Assembly (NCBI RefSeq): GCF_016820575.1
Contig: NZ_JAEMQH010000001.1
Span: 806,001 to 870,000 of the forward strand
Direction: 5' to 3'
Length of the DNA: 64,000 nt
Origin: Marinobacter sediminum
GTDB taxonomy: Bacteria > Pseudomonadota > Gammaproteobacteria > Pseudomonadales > Oleiphilaceae
Shown here piece after piece: positions 8,895 to 17,191 of the stretch; the stretch's first letter is position 1; each line of letters begins with the position of its first letter. The translations under genes were made by a program, and so were the position numbers. Below the pieces are notes generated by a model. The model was not told the origin of the DNA, did not search any database, and worked only from the letters and a program-made list of their open reading frames with translations.

Positions 8895-9341
8895 TCACTC
8901 CTCGTTTCCGTTCACGGTCGATGGGTTCACCGTGGGCGTGTCGTCCCAATGCTCAATCAGCCGGCAGATGGTGTGGCCATCCGGCGTGCCATCGGGCATG
9001 TCCTGCCAGGCACTCAGCGCGGAGGTCATGCGTTGGCGCAGTGCCTTCAGCTCACTGATTTCCCGCTCAACGTCGGCCAGGCGCTGCTCAAAAACCTCGC
9101 GCACCATGGGGCAGGGCGAATGATGATCCTCGGCCTGATCCAGAATGGCCCGGATTTCCGGCAGCGAAAACCCAAGCTGCCGGGCCTTGCGCGCAAAACG
9201 CAGACGCCGAAGGTCGTCGGCGTCGAACTGCTGGTAGTTGTTGTCCGGATTCCGGCTCGGGTTTAACAGCCCTTCACGGGTGTAGAACCGCACGGTATCC
9301 GGATTGACGGCAGCAGCATTTGCGATGTCTTTAACTTTCAT
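8895..9341 (-). CDS. MerR-family metal-responsive regulator
   Basis: A 148-residue DNA-binding regulator of the MerR family. The N-terminal winged helix (KVKDIANAAAVNPDTVRFYTREGLL) is followed by a long dimerisation helix and a short metal loop. The start at 9341 matches the family; a frame extending to 9410 would translate an inverted repeat. Cys77 (SPCPMV) aligns with the first sensor Cys of ZntR/CadR-type proteins and Cys126 (HTIC) with the last. The Cys expected at the start of the loop is missing (WQDMPDG). It probably activates the copA operon directly downstream. Whether it senses Cu(I) or a divalent ion cannot be decided here. Confidence 0.85.
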   Translation of the reverse strand: MKVKDIANAAAVNPDTVRFYTREGLLNPSRNPDNNYQQFDADDLRRLRFARKARQLGFSLPEIRAILDQAEDHHSPCPMVREVFEQRLADVEREISELKALRQRMTSALSAWQDMPDGTPDGHTICRLIEHWDDTPTVNPSTVNGNEE

Positions 9342-9373
9342 TCCTGAACCCTCTGCCTCGGCTGGCGGAGTGG

Positions 9374-9475
9374 CCGGTTGGGGGTGCGATAGGAAACTGT
9401 GCGGAGCCAAGGATGGCGGAGCTCAAGCGCCACAGGGATGTGCTTGAGCGGGTTTCCTATCGCACCCCCAATCGG
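9374..9475. repeat. Nested inverted repeat upstream of the merR-like gene
   Basis: Outer arms at 9378-9397 and 9452-9471 are perfect 20-base inverted copies. They extend outward to 9374 and 9475 with one G-T wobble. Inside lies a second stem, GCTCAAGC (9421-9428) with GCTTGAGC (9442-9449), plus the text GGATGGC and AGGGATGT. It lies 32 bases upstream of the regulator start and would fold as a long hairpin on either strand. It may be a dispersed intergenic repeat or a transcribed structured element; no other copy is seen in the window. Confidence 0.8.
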
Positions 9476-9509
9476 GCACGGCATGCATAAAAATGCAGCG
9501 TATAGGAAA

Positions 9510-9537
9510 CAATAAAACCTGTGAGCAACTCACAGGT
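9510..9537 (-). terminator. Rho-independent terminator after the zinc-ribbon membrane protein
   Basis: A perfect 9-base-pair stem (ACCTGTGAG with CTCACAGGT, loop of three) at 9517-9537 is followed on the minus strand by TTTTATT. It lies 22 bases after the stop of the gene ending at 9560. A T-run on the plus strand (9543-9548) could let it act both ways. Confidence 0.75.
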
Positions 9538-9559
9538 CAACGGTTTTTTCGGAGAAGGC

Positions 9560-9874
9560 TTATTGGCCTTTGGAACGCAGGAAGGTACCGCAGGTCTTAC
9601 ACTGGTCCGGCGCCATTAGCTTGGCTTGCCAGCCGATCTTGTGGCCACAGGCCGGGCAGGCCAGTCTAAGTTGCAGCACAATGATAGGGGCAACGATCGC
9701 CGCAAGCAGCAGGCCGAGCGGCCCCCAGCTGGTGCCGCTGGACAGACCCAGCTGACTGCTGAACACCAGGATGATGATCAGGGCCAGAAAGGCGAGAATG
9801 AAATAATTGCGGTTCCAGCGCTCCCAGCGCCGGATATCGCGATCCTGTTCTGGAGTCAGGTATTTCGACGTCAT
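9560..9874 (-). CDS. Small membrane protein with C-terminal zinc ribbon
   Basis: A 104-residue protein. An N-terminal polar segment is followed by two hydrophobic helices (about residues 24-39 and 52-69). The cytoplasmic-looking C terminus carries two CxxC knuckles, Cys73/Cys76 (CPACGHK) and Cys92/Cys95 (CKTCG), which should bind one zinc ion. No enzymatic motif is present. The gene is monocistronic, with its own terminator downstream. Function unknown; the domain arrangement is common in small bacterial envelope proteins. Confidence 0.75.
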   Translation of the reverse strand: MTSKYLTPEQDRDIRRWERWNRNYFILAFLALIIILVFSSQLGLSSGTSWGPLGLLLAAIVAPIIVLQLRLACPACGHKIGWQAKLMAPDQCKTCGTFLRSKGQ

Positions 9875-9925
9875 AACAACTTACCCGGGGAATGTGACTC
9901 TTATGGTGGGGTTGAAGTGACGGGA

Positions 9926-12205
9926 TTACAATTCCGAATTCACGGCAATACCCTTCAACAGCGAACCTTCAGCCATGGCGTTTTCAAGTTCTACGGCGGG
10001 AATGGGCCGACTGATCAGATAGCCCTGGGCCACATTGCAGTGATTGTTCTTCAGGAAAGCCAGTTGCTCCTCGGTTTCCACGCCCTCGGCCACCACATCC
10101 ATCCCCAGATTATGGGCCAGATTGATCACCGCACGGGTAATCACCGCATCGTCGTGACGCTTGGTGACTTCATTGATGAATGACCGATCAATCTTAAGAA
10201 CGTCGACCGGGAAGTCCCGCAAATACCCGAGAGAAGAATAGCCAACGCCAAAGTCATCAATGGCCAGATGCACACCCAGTTGCTGCAACCGGGACAGCTG
10301 ATTCAGGTTGCGCTCGATGTTCTGGATAAACACCTCCTCGGTCAGCTCCACCTCCAGGCGTTCGGCAGGCACATTTTCGGACTCCAGCGCCTCGCGAATG
10401 TGGTCCACCAGTTCCTCATCATCCAGTTCCCGTCCCGACAGGTTTACTGCAATCCGAAGGTGCTCGTAAGGCGTGTCCTGCCACTGGGCAAGCTGGCGGC
10501 AGGCGGCCAAAACCACCCAGCGCCCAATATCGGTTATCCGGCCGCTTTCTTCTGCAAGGGGAATAAAGTCGACAGGAGAAAGCAGGCCACGACGGGGGTG
10601 CTGCCAACGAATCAGGGCTTCCACGCTGTTGATTTCACCGCGATCCAGATCCAGCTGGGGCTGGTAGAACAGCACGAATTCATCATTGCGGAGGGCCTGG
10701 CTCAGGTCCTTGTCCAGTTCAAGGCGCATGACTTCCCGATCCTGCATGCCCTCAGTGTAAAATTGATAGGCGTTACGGCCCTGATCCTTGGCCCGGTAAA
10801 GGGCGATGTCCGCGTTGCGCAACAGGGTATCGGCATCAAGACCACTTTGCGGGTACACGGCAATGCCCATAGTCGCGGTCACGTTGAGGGTTTGTCCCTG
10901 CACTTCATAGGGCGCTTCAAAGCACTGCTTGACCGCGCCCAACAGGTGGATGACGTCGTCCACGCTGTCCACCTGCTGCTGACATAACATGAACTCGTCC
11001 CCACCGGCATAGGCTACCAGAATTCGCTCGTCGCTCAGTCCATTGAGCCGCTCGGAGATCTTGATCAGCAGTTCGTCACCAAACTGGTGGCCGAGGGAAT
11101 CGTTGAGCATCTGGAAGCGGTCGAGATCCAGCAATACAAGGGCAACCTGGCGCATCTGTCGGTCGGCAATGCTCAGGGTGTGCGCCAGATCATCCATGAA
11201 GAATCGTCGATTGGCGAGCCCTGTCAGGGTGTCGGTGGATTCCAGGCGGGCCACGTCTTGCTGGATAATCTTGCGTTGATCAATCTCCCGGTCCAGCTCA
11301 ATGCGGGTTTTCAGCAGAGCACGATTACGCTTCAGGATCAGCTGTACCAATAGGGTGGTCAGGCTGGTCAGCAGTCCGAGCAGGGACAGCGAGGCGAAGG
11401 TCATGGCGGGCCAGTCACTGCGTTGGTTCTCAACCCACTCGTTGGTGGGGCGCAGGGTGAACGACCAGTTCAGGGTTGGCAGATTGACCGGTTCGGTGTG
11501 GGCGAAAATCTCGCTGATGCTGTCCGAGGGCGTCAGCTGATAGGTTCGGTTGTCGCCGGTGATCAGGTCGATCTGGAAGGAGTCGAGGATACGGCTGCTG
11601 AGCATTTGCTGCGCCAGCACTTCCATGCGGAAGACACCGGCAATAAAGCCATTGTTGTCTGTGCCGGTGCCGACTGGGGCATAGATTACAAAGCCTTGCC
11701 CACCCTGTTTCAAGCTGATGACGCCTGAAATGTCGGGATTGCCGGTTGCGCGGGCCGACTCCAGGTCCTGTCGGCGTTGCTCGGAAAAGGCGACGTTGAA
11801 CCCAATGACATCCGGGTTGCCTGAAACGGGTTCAAGCCAACGAATAATAAAGTTTCGGTCAATCCATTCCAACGCTTGATAGACGCCGTAATCCTTGAGA
11901 TAGCGCCTGGCATCGGCATTCCAGACGGACTCGGGGGTTTCCGGCATGACTTCCAGGCGCTCTGCCATGCGCTGGATGGTTTTTACGTGGATGGAGAATT
12001 CGCGTTCGAGGCCGGCGGCCATGGCTTCGGCCTGGTGTTCCAGATTGGCCGCGATTTGGCGGTTGTCCTGCTGCTCCAGGCCATGGCGGAGAACCGCAGC
12101 CAGCGTGAGAAACACCAGGAATATCAGAACCGGGAAGACGGTACTCAACAGACCTCGCGCGAGGGTTCTGGTGGCTGATGCCGGTTTGTTCACACGTTGC
12201 TCCAT
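9926..12205 (-). CDS. Membrane CHASE-GGDEF-EAL protein (cyclic-di-GMP turnover)
   Basis: A sensor protein controlling cyclic-di-GMP. An N-terminal helix (VFPVLIFLVFLTLAAV) and a second near residue 290 bracket a periplasmic CHASE-like sensory domain. A cytoplasmic GGDEF domain (intact AGGDEF, about residues 330-480) and an EAL domain follow (EALIRWQHP, EVELTEEVF, DDFGVGYSS; about 500-750). Both catalytic signatures look intact, so it could make and degrade the messenger; in such hybrids one activity often dominates. I prefer the ATG at 12205; a TTG at 12244 in the same frame has no ribosome site. It is preceded by the divergently unrelated CoA-binding gene on the same strand. Confidence 0.9.
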   Translation of the reverse strand: MEQRVNKPASATRTLARGLLSTVFPVLIFLVFLTLAAVLRHGLEQQDNRQIAANLEHQAEAMAAGLEREFSIHVKTIQRMAERLEVMPETPESVWNADARRYLKDYGVYQALEWIDRNFIIRWLEPVSGNPDVIGFNVAFSEQRRQDLESARATGNPDISGVISLKQGGQGFVIYAPVGTGTDNNGFIAGVFRMEVLAQQMLSSRILDSFQIDLITGDNRTYQLTPSDSISEIFAHTEPVNLPTLNWSFTLRPTNEWVENQRSDWPAMTFASLSLLGLLTSLTTLLVQLILKRNRALLKTRIELDREIDQRKIIQQDVARLESTDTLTGLANRRFFMDDLAHTLSIADRQMRQVALVLLDLDRFQMLNDSLGHQFGDELLIKISERLNGLSDERILVAYAGGDEFMLCQQQVDSVDDVIHLLGAVKQCFEAPYEVQGQTLNVTATMGIAVYPQSGLDADTLLRNADIALYRAKDQGRNAYQFYTEGMQDREVMRLELDKDLSQALRNDEFVLFYQPQLDLDRGEINSVEALIRWQHPRRGLLSPVDFIPLAEESGRITDIGRWVVLAACRQLAQWQDTPYEHLRIAVNLSGRELDDEELVDHIREALESENVPAERLEVELTEEVFIQNIERNLNQLSRLQQLGVHLAIDDFGVGYSSLGYLRDFPVDVLKIDRSFINEVTKRHDDAVITRAVINLAHNLGMDVVAEGVETEEQLAFLKNNHCNVAQGYLISRPIPAVELENAMAEGSLLKGIAVNSEL

Positions 12206-12322
12206 CGCTGAACCGTTCCGATCCCGGACGTTGGCTCGGGGCAACGATTATGGCAGAGCAATGAAGTGAGTCACAGCCTGGGAATGAAAGCGTGAACGGA
12301 TTCTCATTTTTCGCTGGTTGGA

Positions 12323-12754
12323 TCACACCGTTACTGGCGGTAGGCCCAGGCGGGGAATTTCCTGTTTGGGGCAGCGATCCATCACCGTGGTCAGGCCGGC
12401 GGCCTCGGCCCGAGCCACGCCGGCTTCGTTGATCACGCCAATCTGCAACCACAGTACGGGGATCTTGAGCGTAATGGCCTGATCAATAATGACATCGGTG
12501 CGTTCCGGTGCCAGGAACACATCCACCATGTCGACCGGCTCAGGCAGCGACGGCAAATCGGCCACCACGGTTTCACCCAGCAGCTGGCTCCCGGCAATCC
12601 GGGGGTTAACGGGCAGCACCCGGTAACCGTGTTGTTGCAGATAGACCATGACCTCGTGGGACGGGCGATTGGTCTTTTCACTGGCGCCGACCAGGGCAAT
12701 AGTTCGGACATCCTCCAGGATAGCCCGGAGCTGGGCCGGTGAGTCGTGTGGCAT
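12323..12754 (-). CDS. CoA-binding Rossmann protein (YccU-like)
   Basis: A 143-residue single-domain protein of the CoA-binding family, related to the N-terminal domain of succinyl-CoA synthetase alpha subunits. It shows the nucleotide-binding element TIALVGASEKTNRPSHEV (about residues 18-35), followed by NPRIAGSQLLGE, PVDMVDVFLAPE and VLWLQIGV, all in family order. The usual length is about 140. The physiological role is not established. It lies 22 bases downstream of folX, so it may belong to the folE-folX transcription unit. Confidence 0.88.
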   Translation of the reverse strand: MPHDSPAQLRAILEDVRTIALVGASEKTNRPSHEVMVYLQQHGYRVLPVNPRIAGSQLLGETVVADLPSLPEPVDMVDVFLAPERTDVIIDQAITLKIPVLWLQIGVINEAGVARAEAAGLTTVMDRCPKQEIPRLGLPPVTV

Positions 12755-12776
12755 GGCTGTTTGCTACCTGGATTGC

Positions 12777-13151
12777 TTAGCGATGGGCCTCGAGACAGAC
12801 CGAGACTGATTCGGCATAGCGCAGCGCGTGAGGTTTATCAATTTCCACCTGCGCCCACTGCACTGCGGCGTGTTCCATGACAATGCTCAACACTTCATGA
12901 GTCAAGCGTTCGAGCAGGGCAAACCGGTTGCCGTCGACATGGTGAATGATTTGCTTGGTGATGGTGCGGTAATTCAGGGCCGCCGAGATCTCATTCTCGT
13001 TGATGGCATCGGTCGCATCGTAGGTCAGGCAGACATTGATCAGCACATCCTGCTGGTTGTTGATCTCCTCTTCCTTGATGCCAATGTAAGCTCGGAGCAG
13101 CAGGTCTTTAATACGGACCCGGGCCTGATGGTTGCCGGTTACGTCTGTCAT
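12777..13151 (-). CDS. folX: Dihydroneopterin triphosphate 2'-epimerase
   Basis: This enzyme epimerises 7,8-dihydroneopterin triphosphate to the monapterin form, leading to tetrahydromonapterin, the cofactor of phenylalanine hydroxylase in pseudomonads. The 124-residue protein matches FolX rather than Fol[34 protein letters not shown] and [17 protein letters not shown] are the FolX signature stretches. It is a small homo-octameric tunnel-fold protein by family. It lies 24 bases after folE on the same strand, which supplies the substrate. Confidence 0.93.
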   Translation of the reverse strand: MTDVTGNHQARVRIKDLLLRAYIGIKEEEINNQQDVLINVCLTYDATDAINENEISAALNYRTITKQIIHHVDGNRFALLERLTHEVLSIVMEHAAVQWAQVEIDKPHALRYAESVSVCLEAHR

Positions 13152-13175
13152 AGCGCCTCCGTTATCCGCTTGGAA

Positions 13176-13745
13176 TCAGCGGTTGTTACCAATGAGGTTC
13201 AGGAATTCGGTGCGGGTTGCCTGAGATTTGCGGAACTGGCCCAGCATCATCGAGGTCTTCATCCTGGAATTCTGCTTTTCGACCCCACGCATCATCATGC
13301 ACATGTGCTGCGCCTCGATAACCACGGCCACGCCCTTGGCGTTGGTGACTTCCTCAATGGCCTCAGCGATTTGCCGGGTCAGGTTTTCCTGGATTTGCAG
13401 GCGACGGGCGTACATGTCGACGATACGGGCAAACTTGGACAGTCCCAGTACCCGGCCCTGGGGCAGGTAGGCGATGTGGCATTTGCCGATGAACGGCAAC
13501 ATATGGTGCTCGCACATGCTGTAGAGCTCAATGTCCTGAACCACAACCATTTCATCCATGGCGGATTCGAATACGGCATTGTTTACCAGGTCGGACAGGC
13601 TCTGCTGATAGCCCTGGGTGAGAAACTGCATGGCCTTGGCGGCGCGCATGGGTGTGTCTTGCAAACCTTCGCGGCCGGTGTCTTCACCAAGCCCATTAAT
13701 AATGGCGCTGTAGTGGCCTGCGAGGTCGTCAAGGAGTTTGGTCAT
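13176..13745 (-). CDS. folE: GTP cyclohydrolase I
   Basis: Converts GTP to 7,8-dihydroneopterin triphosphate, the first step of folate and monapterin synthesis. The 189-residue protein from the ATG at 13745 has the zinc site Cys-His-His motif [17 protein letters not shown] and the later [15 protein letters not shown], whose Cys completes the zinc ligands. So it is the zinc-dependent type I enzyme rather than FolE2. The longer frame to 13781 adds 12 residues without a ribosome site. It is followed by folX and a CoA-binding gene, suggesting a pterin operon. Confidence 0.93.
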   Translation of the reverse strand: MTKLLDDLAGHYSAIINGLGEDTGREGLQDTPMRAAKAMQFLTQGYQQSLSDLVNNAVFESAMDEMVVVQDIELYSMCEHHMLPFIGKCHIAYLPQGRVLGLSKFARIVDMYARRLQIQENLTRQIAEAIEEVTNAKGVAVVIEAQHMCMMMRGVEKQNSRMKTSMMLGQFRKSQATRTEFLNLIGNNR

Positions 13746-13950
13746 AATCGATTCCGGTCTGCTGTGTCGTACGTGGCCCAAAGCTTAAGGCAATTTGTCT
13801 GTCATCTCTACGGTTTACGAGGTGTGCCGGGGAAAAGACCACTTCCACATCTGGATTGGCTGAAACGAGGCCCCGGCTATGGCAGCCGGAGCCCGATTGT
13901 TTTACAGTTTGGGGCTGAAATATCGCCGGGGAAAAAGGATGGAGCAGGTG

Positions 13951-14853
13951 ATGGCGGATGCCCGAAAGGCTGTGCCCAGGCACGATGAGGGCACCCTCGA
14001 GGGGTGGCAGCAGGGAGGCAAGTGGTTCAAGTACGAGGGCAATGCCATTTTCAGCCGTATGGCCGGTCAGGGCGAGCCCCTGGTTTTACTGCACGGCTTT
14101 CCCACTGCCAGTTGGGACTGGAGCCGGGTATGGCCCATGCTGACCCAGCAATACAGTGTCCTGACCCTGGACCTGCTGGGCTTTGGATTCTCCGACAAGC
14201 CCGTCAATTACCCCTACAGCATTGAGGATCAGGCCGACCTTGTTCAGGGCTGGATAGAGGGGCTTGGACTCAGCTCTGTGCATCTGTTCGCCCACGACTA
14301 CGGTTGCAGTGTGACCCAGGAGTTGCTGGCGCGGGAACAGGAAGGCGCACTGCCGTTTGCCATTGCCAGTGTCTGTTTCCTGAATGGCGCCCTTTTCCCG
14401 GAAGTGCATCACCCGCTGCTTATTCAGAAACTCCTGCGCAGCCCTCTGGGTGGTTTGATCAGCCGCGGTCTGACTCGCCGGAGTTTTGAACGGAGTTTCC
14501 GACGCCTGTTTGGCAGCCAGAATCCGCCCGACCAGAGTGACATGGAGGACTTCTGGCATCTGCTGACCTACAACAATGGCCGTGGCATCCTGCACAACTT
14601 GATTCATTTCATGGAAGAGCGGCGTTGCCACCGCAACCGCTGGGTACGCGCCCTGCAAAACGCCAGCCAGCCAATGCGGCTAATTTCGGGCACTGCGGAT
14701 CCGGTCTCCGGAGCGGCCATGGCGCGGCGCTATCGCGAGCTTATTGCCGATCCGGATGTCGTCAGTCTGAGGAATATCGGGCACTACCCTCATTTTGAAT
14801 GCCCTTGGGATGTCTTCGGGGCCTACCGGGAATTTCGCAAGCGGGTGAGTTGA
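13951..14853 (+). CDS. Alpha/beta-fold hydrolase with Asp nucleophile
   Basis: A 300-residue alpha/beta hydrolase. The oxyanion motif LLHGFPTASWDW, the nucleophile elbow AHDYGCS with Asp116, the acid region SGTADPVS and the catalytic His in GHYPHFE are all visible. An Asp nucleophile in an HDYG elbow is typical of haloalkane dehalogenases and epoxide hydrolases rather than esterases with Ser. The substrate is unknown. I choose the ATG at 13951 because GGAG sits 8 bases before it; upstream ATGs at 13879 and 13939 are possible. The gene is divergent from folE and convergent with a GGDEF gene. Confidence 0.85.
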   Translation: MADARKAVPRHDEGTLEGWQQGGKWFKYEGNAIFSRMAGQGEPLVLLHGFPTASWDWSRVWPMLTQQYSVLTLDLLGFGFSDKPVNYPYSIEDQADLVQGWIEGLGLSSVHLFAHDYGCSVTQELLAREQEGALPFAIASVCFLNGALFPEVHHPLLIQKLLRSPLGGLISRGLTRRSFERSFRRLFGSQNPPDQSDMEDFWHLLTYNNGRGILHNLIHFMEERRCHRNRWVRALQNASQPMRLISGTADPVSGAAMARRYRELIADPDVVSLRNIGHYPHFECPWDVFGAYREFRKRVS

Positions 14854-14866
14854 GCCCCTTACTCGG

Positions 14867-15925
14867 TCAGGTTGCCGCTGAATTCTGTGTGTGTCGGGCC
14901 ACATGTGCGGATGGTCGTTGTGCGTTCACCACCTGGTTGCGGCCCCGGGATTTCGCCAGGTACAGGGCCTGGTCGGCCCGATTCAGCCAGACTGACCAGG
15001 TTTCACCCTGGCTTACTTCAGCCACGCTGGCACTGGCGGTTAGCTTGATGTCATTCATGAACGGACGCGCGCTGATGCTGGCCAAAAGCTCATGGGCCAG
15101 GGTGTCGGCGTCCCGCTGCCGGGTCTCGGGCAGCACGATCATGAATTCCTCGCCCCCGATCCGAAACAGCTGGTCGCTGTCCCTGAGCCGTTTACGCAGC
15201 CGCGTCGCCATTTCTTGAAGTATCTGATCGCCCGCCTGGTGTCCCCACCGATCGTTAATGGCCTTGAAGAAGTCCAGATCCAGTAGCACCAGGCTAGATA
15301 CCCGCTCGTATCGCTCCCGCATCTGGATTCGCGTGTTCAGAATGTCGGCCAGTTGGGACCGGTTCAGACAGCCGGTCAGTGGGTCAGTGGTGGCGAGCCA
15401 TGTCAGTTCTTGCTGAAGTTTGCCGACCAGCCAGGCAAAAACCATGGCGAAGGTGCAGGTCAGTCCCAGGGATACGGTGACGCGCCAGAATTCGGCCTCT
15501 GGTAGGTAGGAAAAAGTAATCAAGGCCATCACGGTAATGAACACGATATTGCTGGCGATGGCTTCGCGGAGCGGGAGCAGGAAAAACAGGGCAGTGGCCG
15601 CCGGATAGGCCCAATACAAACCCGAATGGCCGTTAATCACAGTGGAGTAGCCTGCGGCAACCACAGCAAGGAGCGGAAAAAGTCGGCCCTTCAGGAAGTA
15701 AGTATTGCGAAATCGGAGGAAGCCGATGACCAGCAGCGCGTTTAGACAGAACAGCACCAGAAGGGCGGACAGCAGGTGATGCTCCTTCTGCCATTGCACC
15801 CAGATCAGCGGTGCGATCGCAATAAACGCCCAAAAATGCAGGTGATACATCAGTTGCCGCTTGAAACCGAGGACGGCAAGCGCCGGGTTTCTGGCAAGCT
15901 GGTCAGGTGGGGAAAAAACGTTCAA
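14867..15925 (-). CDS. Membrane-bound GGDEF diguanylate cyclase
   Basis: Synthesises cyclic-di-GMP. From a TTG at 15925 the protein has 352 residues: about five to six transmembrane helices (roughly 30-180), then a GGDEF domain with intact GGEEF. An RxxD inhibitory site (RDSD) lies five residues before it, so product inhibition is likely. The TTG start has a good AGGAG site at five-base spacing; the open frame continues to an ATG at 16120, but that portion is Cys/His/Arg-rich, unlike a domain, and would overlap the patatin promoter region. No periplasmic sensor is seen, so the membrane helices may themselves sense the signal. Confidence 0.85.
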   Translation of the reverse strand: MNVFSPPDQLARNPALAVLGFKRQLMYHLHFWAFIAIAPLIWVQWQKEHHLLSALLVLFCLNALLVIGFLRFRNTYFLKGRLFPLLAVVAAGYSTVINGHSGLYWAYPAATALFFLLPLREAIASNIVFITVMALITFSYLPEAEFWRVTVSLGLTCTFAMVFAWLVGKLQQELTWLATTDPLTGCLNRSQLADILNTRIQMRERYERVSSLVLLDLDFFKAINDRWGHQAGDQILQEMATRLRKRLRDSDQLFRIGGEEFMIVLPETRQRDADTLAHELLASISARPFMNDIKLTASASVAEVSQGETWSVWLNRADQALYLAKSRGRNQVVNAQRPSAHVARHTQNSAAT

Positions 15926-16105
15926 AGCTTGCTCCTGCTGCCTAGAGAGTTCCCGAAGCTTCCGATGATGATCTTGGCAAAGGATACCATGAAGTTTGCG
16001 GCAAAAAAGCAAGCAGTGTACTTTTAGGCGACACATGGATAGAGCCAGTTGGCCGCTGCCCCGTTGCTTCGTTAAACTGCGCGCACTGACCACAGGGAAT
16101 ACATC

Positions 16106-17188
16106 ATGACTGCTATCCACACCCGGCCGCCAGCATTAACCATTCGCGCCGGTCGCCGCGCCTTGCAGCGCCTGAAAGACAAACCGCTGAGCCCAGAAGA
16201 CGTGCACGTGGTGCCCGGGGCCGCCGGCGGCCCCAAGGCGCTGGGGCTCAGCGGCCTGGACAAAGCGATCTTCGGCGACTGGCTGCCCCGGGTGCCCCAG
16301 GAACGCTCGTTGATTGGTTCGTCCATTGGCAGCTGGCGCTTTGCTGCCGTCGCTTCCTCCGACGATCCCAAGGCTCAGCTGGCGAAACTGGCGGAGCTGT
16401 ACACTTCCCAGCGGTTTGCCAAGGGCGTCAGCGCGGCAGAAGTCAGTCGCAAGAGTGTGTTGTTCCTGGAAACGCTGCTGGCCGGTTGTGAGGATTACAT
16501 CCTCAACCATCCCTGGTATCGGTTGAACGTCGTAGTGGTTCGCAGTCTGGGCATGCTCGAGCACGATACCCGGGGCCGGCTCAGTCTGGGGCTGATGAAC
16601 GCCATCAGTGCCAACATGGTCAGCCGCCGTCACCTGGGCCGGTTCATGGAGCGGGGAATTCTGCACGACGCTCGGCTCAAGGCGCCGGTCTCCAAGCTGA
16701 TTGATTTCCCGAGCCACGAAGTGACCCTGACCCGTGACAACCTGTTGCCGGCCCTGTTGGCGTCGGCGTCTATCCCCATGGTGATGTCCGGGGTTCGCAA
16801 TATTCCGGGCGCACCGGAGGGCGTGTATCGGGACGGCGGACTGCTGGACTATCACCTGGATCTGCCCTATGAGCAGCCCGGAGTGATTCTGTACCCGCAC
16901 TTCACCGATAAGGTGGTGCCGGGCTGGTTTGACAAGACGCTACCCTGGCGCCGTGGCGATGCCACCCGGCTGCAGGACGTGGTATTGGTGGCGCCGTCGA
17001 AGGAATACCTGGATACCCTCCCGGACCGCAAGCTGCCGGACCGGAAGGATTTCGAGACTTACGTGAATAATGACCAGGGCCGGGAGCGGGCCTGGCGCAA
17101 GGCGATTGCCGAAAGCGACCGCCTGGGTGATGAGTTCATGGAACTGACCGAAACCGGCAAGCTGACCGAGGTGCTGCGCCCGCTCTGA
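16106..17188 (+). CDS. Patatin-like phospholipase
   Basis: A 360-residue protein with the patatin acyl-hydrolase catalytic pair. Ser73 lies in the nucleophile elbow IGSSIGSW (GxSxG), a Gly-rich oxyanion stretch GAAGGPKALG lies upstream (residues 38-47), and the catalytic Asp is in YRDGGLLDYH. No signal peptide is visible, so it is probably cytoplasmic or peripheral. The substrate is unknown; lipids or acyl esters fit the family. It is convergent with arsJ, their stops being only 3 bases apart, and divergent from the GGDEF gene. Confidence 0.87.
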   Translation: MTAIHTRPPALTIRAGRRALQRLKDKPLSPEDVHVVPGAAGGPKALGLSGLDKAIFGDWLPRVPQERSLIGSSIGSWRFAAVASSDDPKAQLAKLAELYTSQRFAKGVSAAEVSRKSVLFLETLLAGCEDYILNHPWYRLNVVVVRSLGMLEHDTRGRLSLGLMNAISANMVSRRHLGRFMERGILHDARLKAPVSKLIDFPSHEVTLTRDNLLPALLASASIPMVMSGVRNIPGAPEGVYRDGGLLDYHLDLPYEQPGVILYPHFTDKVVPGWFDKTLPWRRGDATRLQDVVLVAPSKEYLDTLPDRKLPDRKDFETYVNNDQGRERAWRKAIAESDRLGDEFMELTETGKLTEVLRPL

Positions 17189-17191
17189 GCC

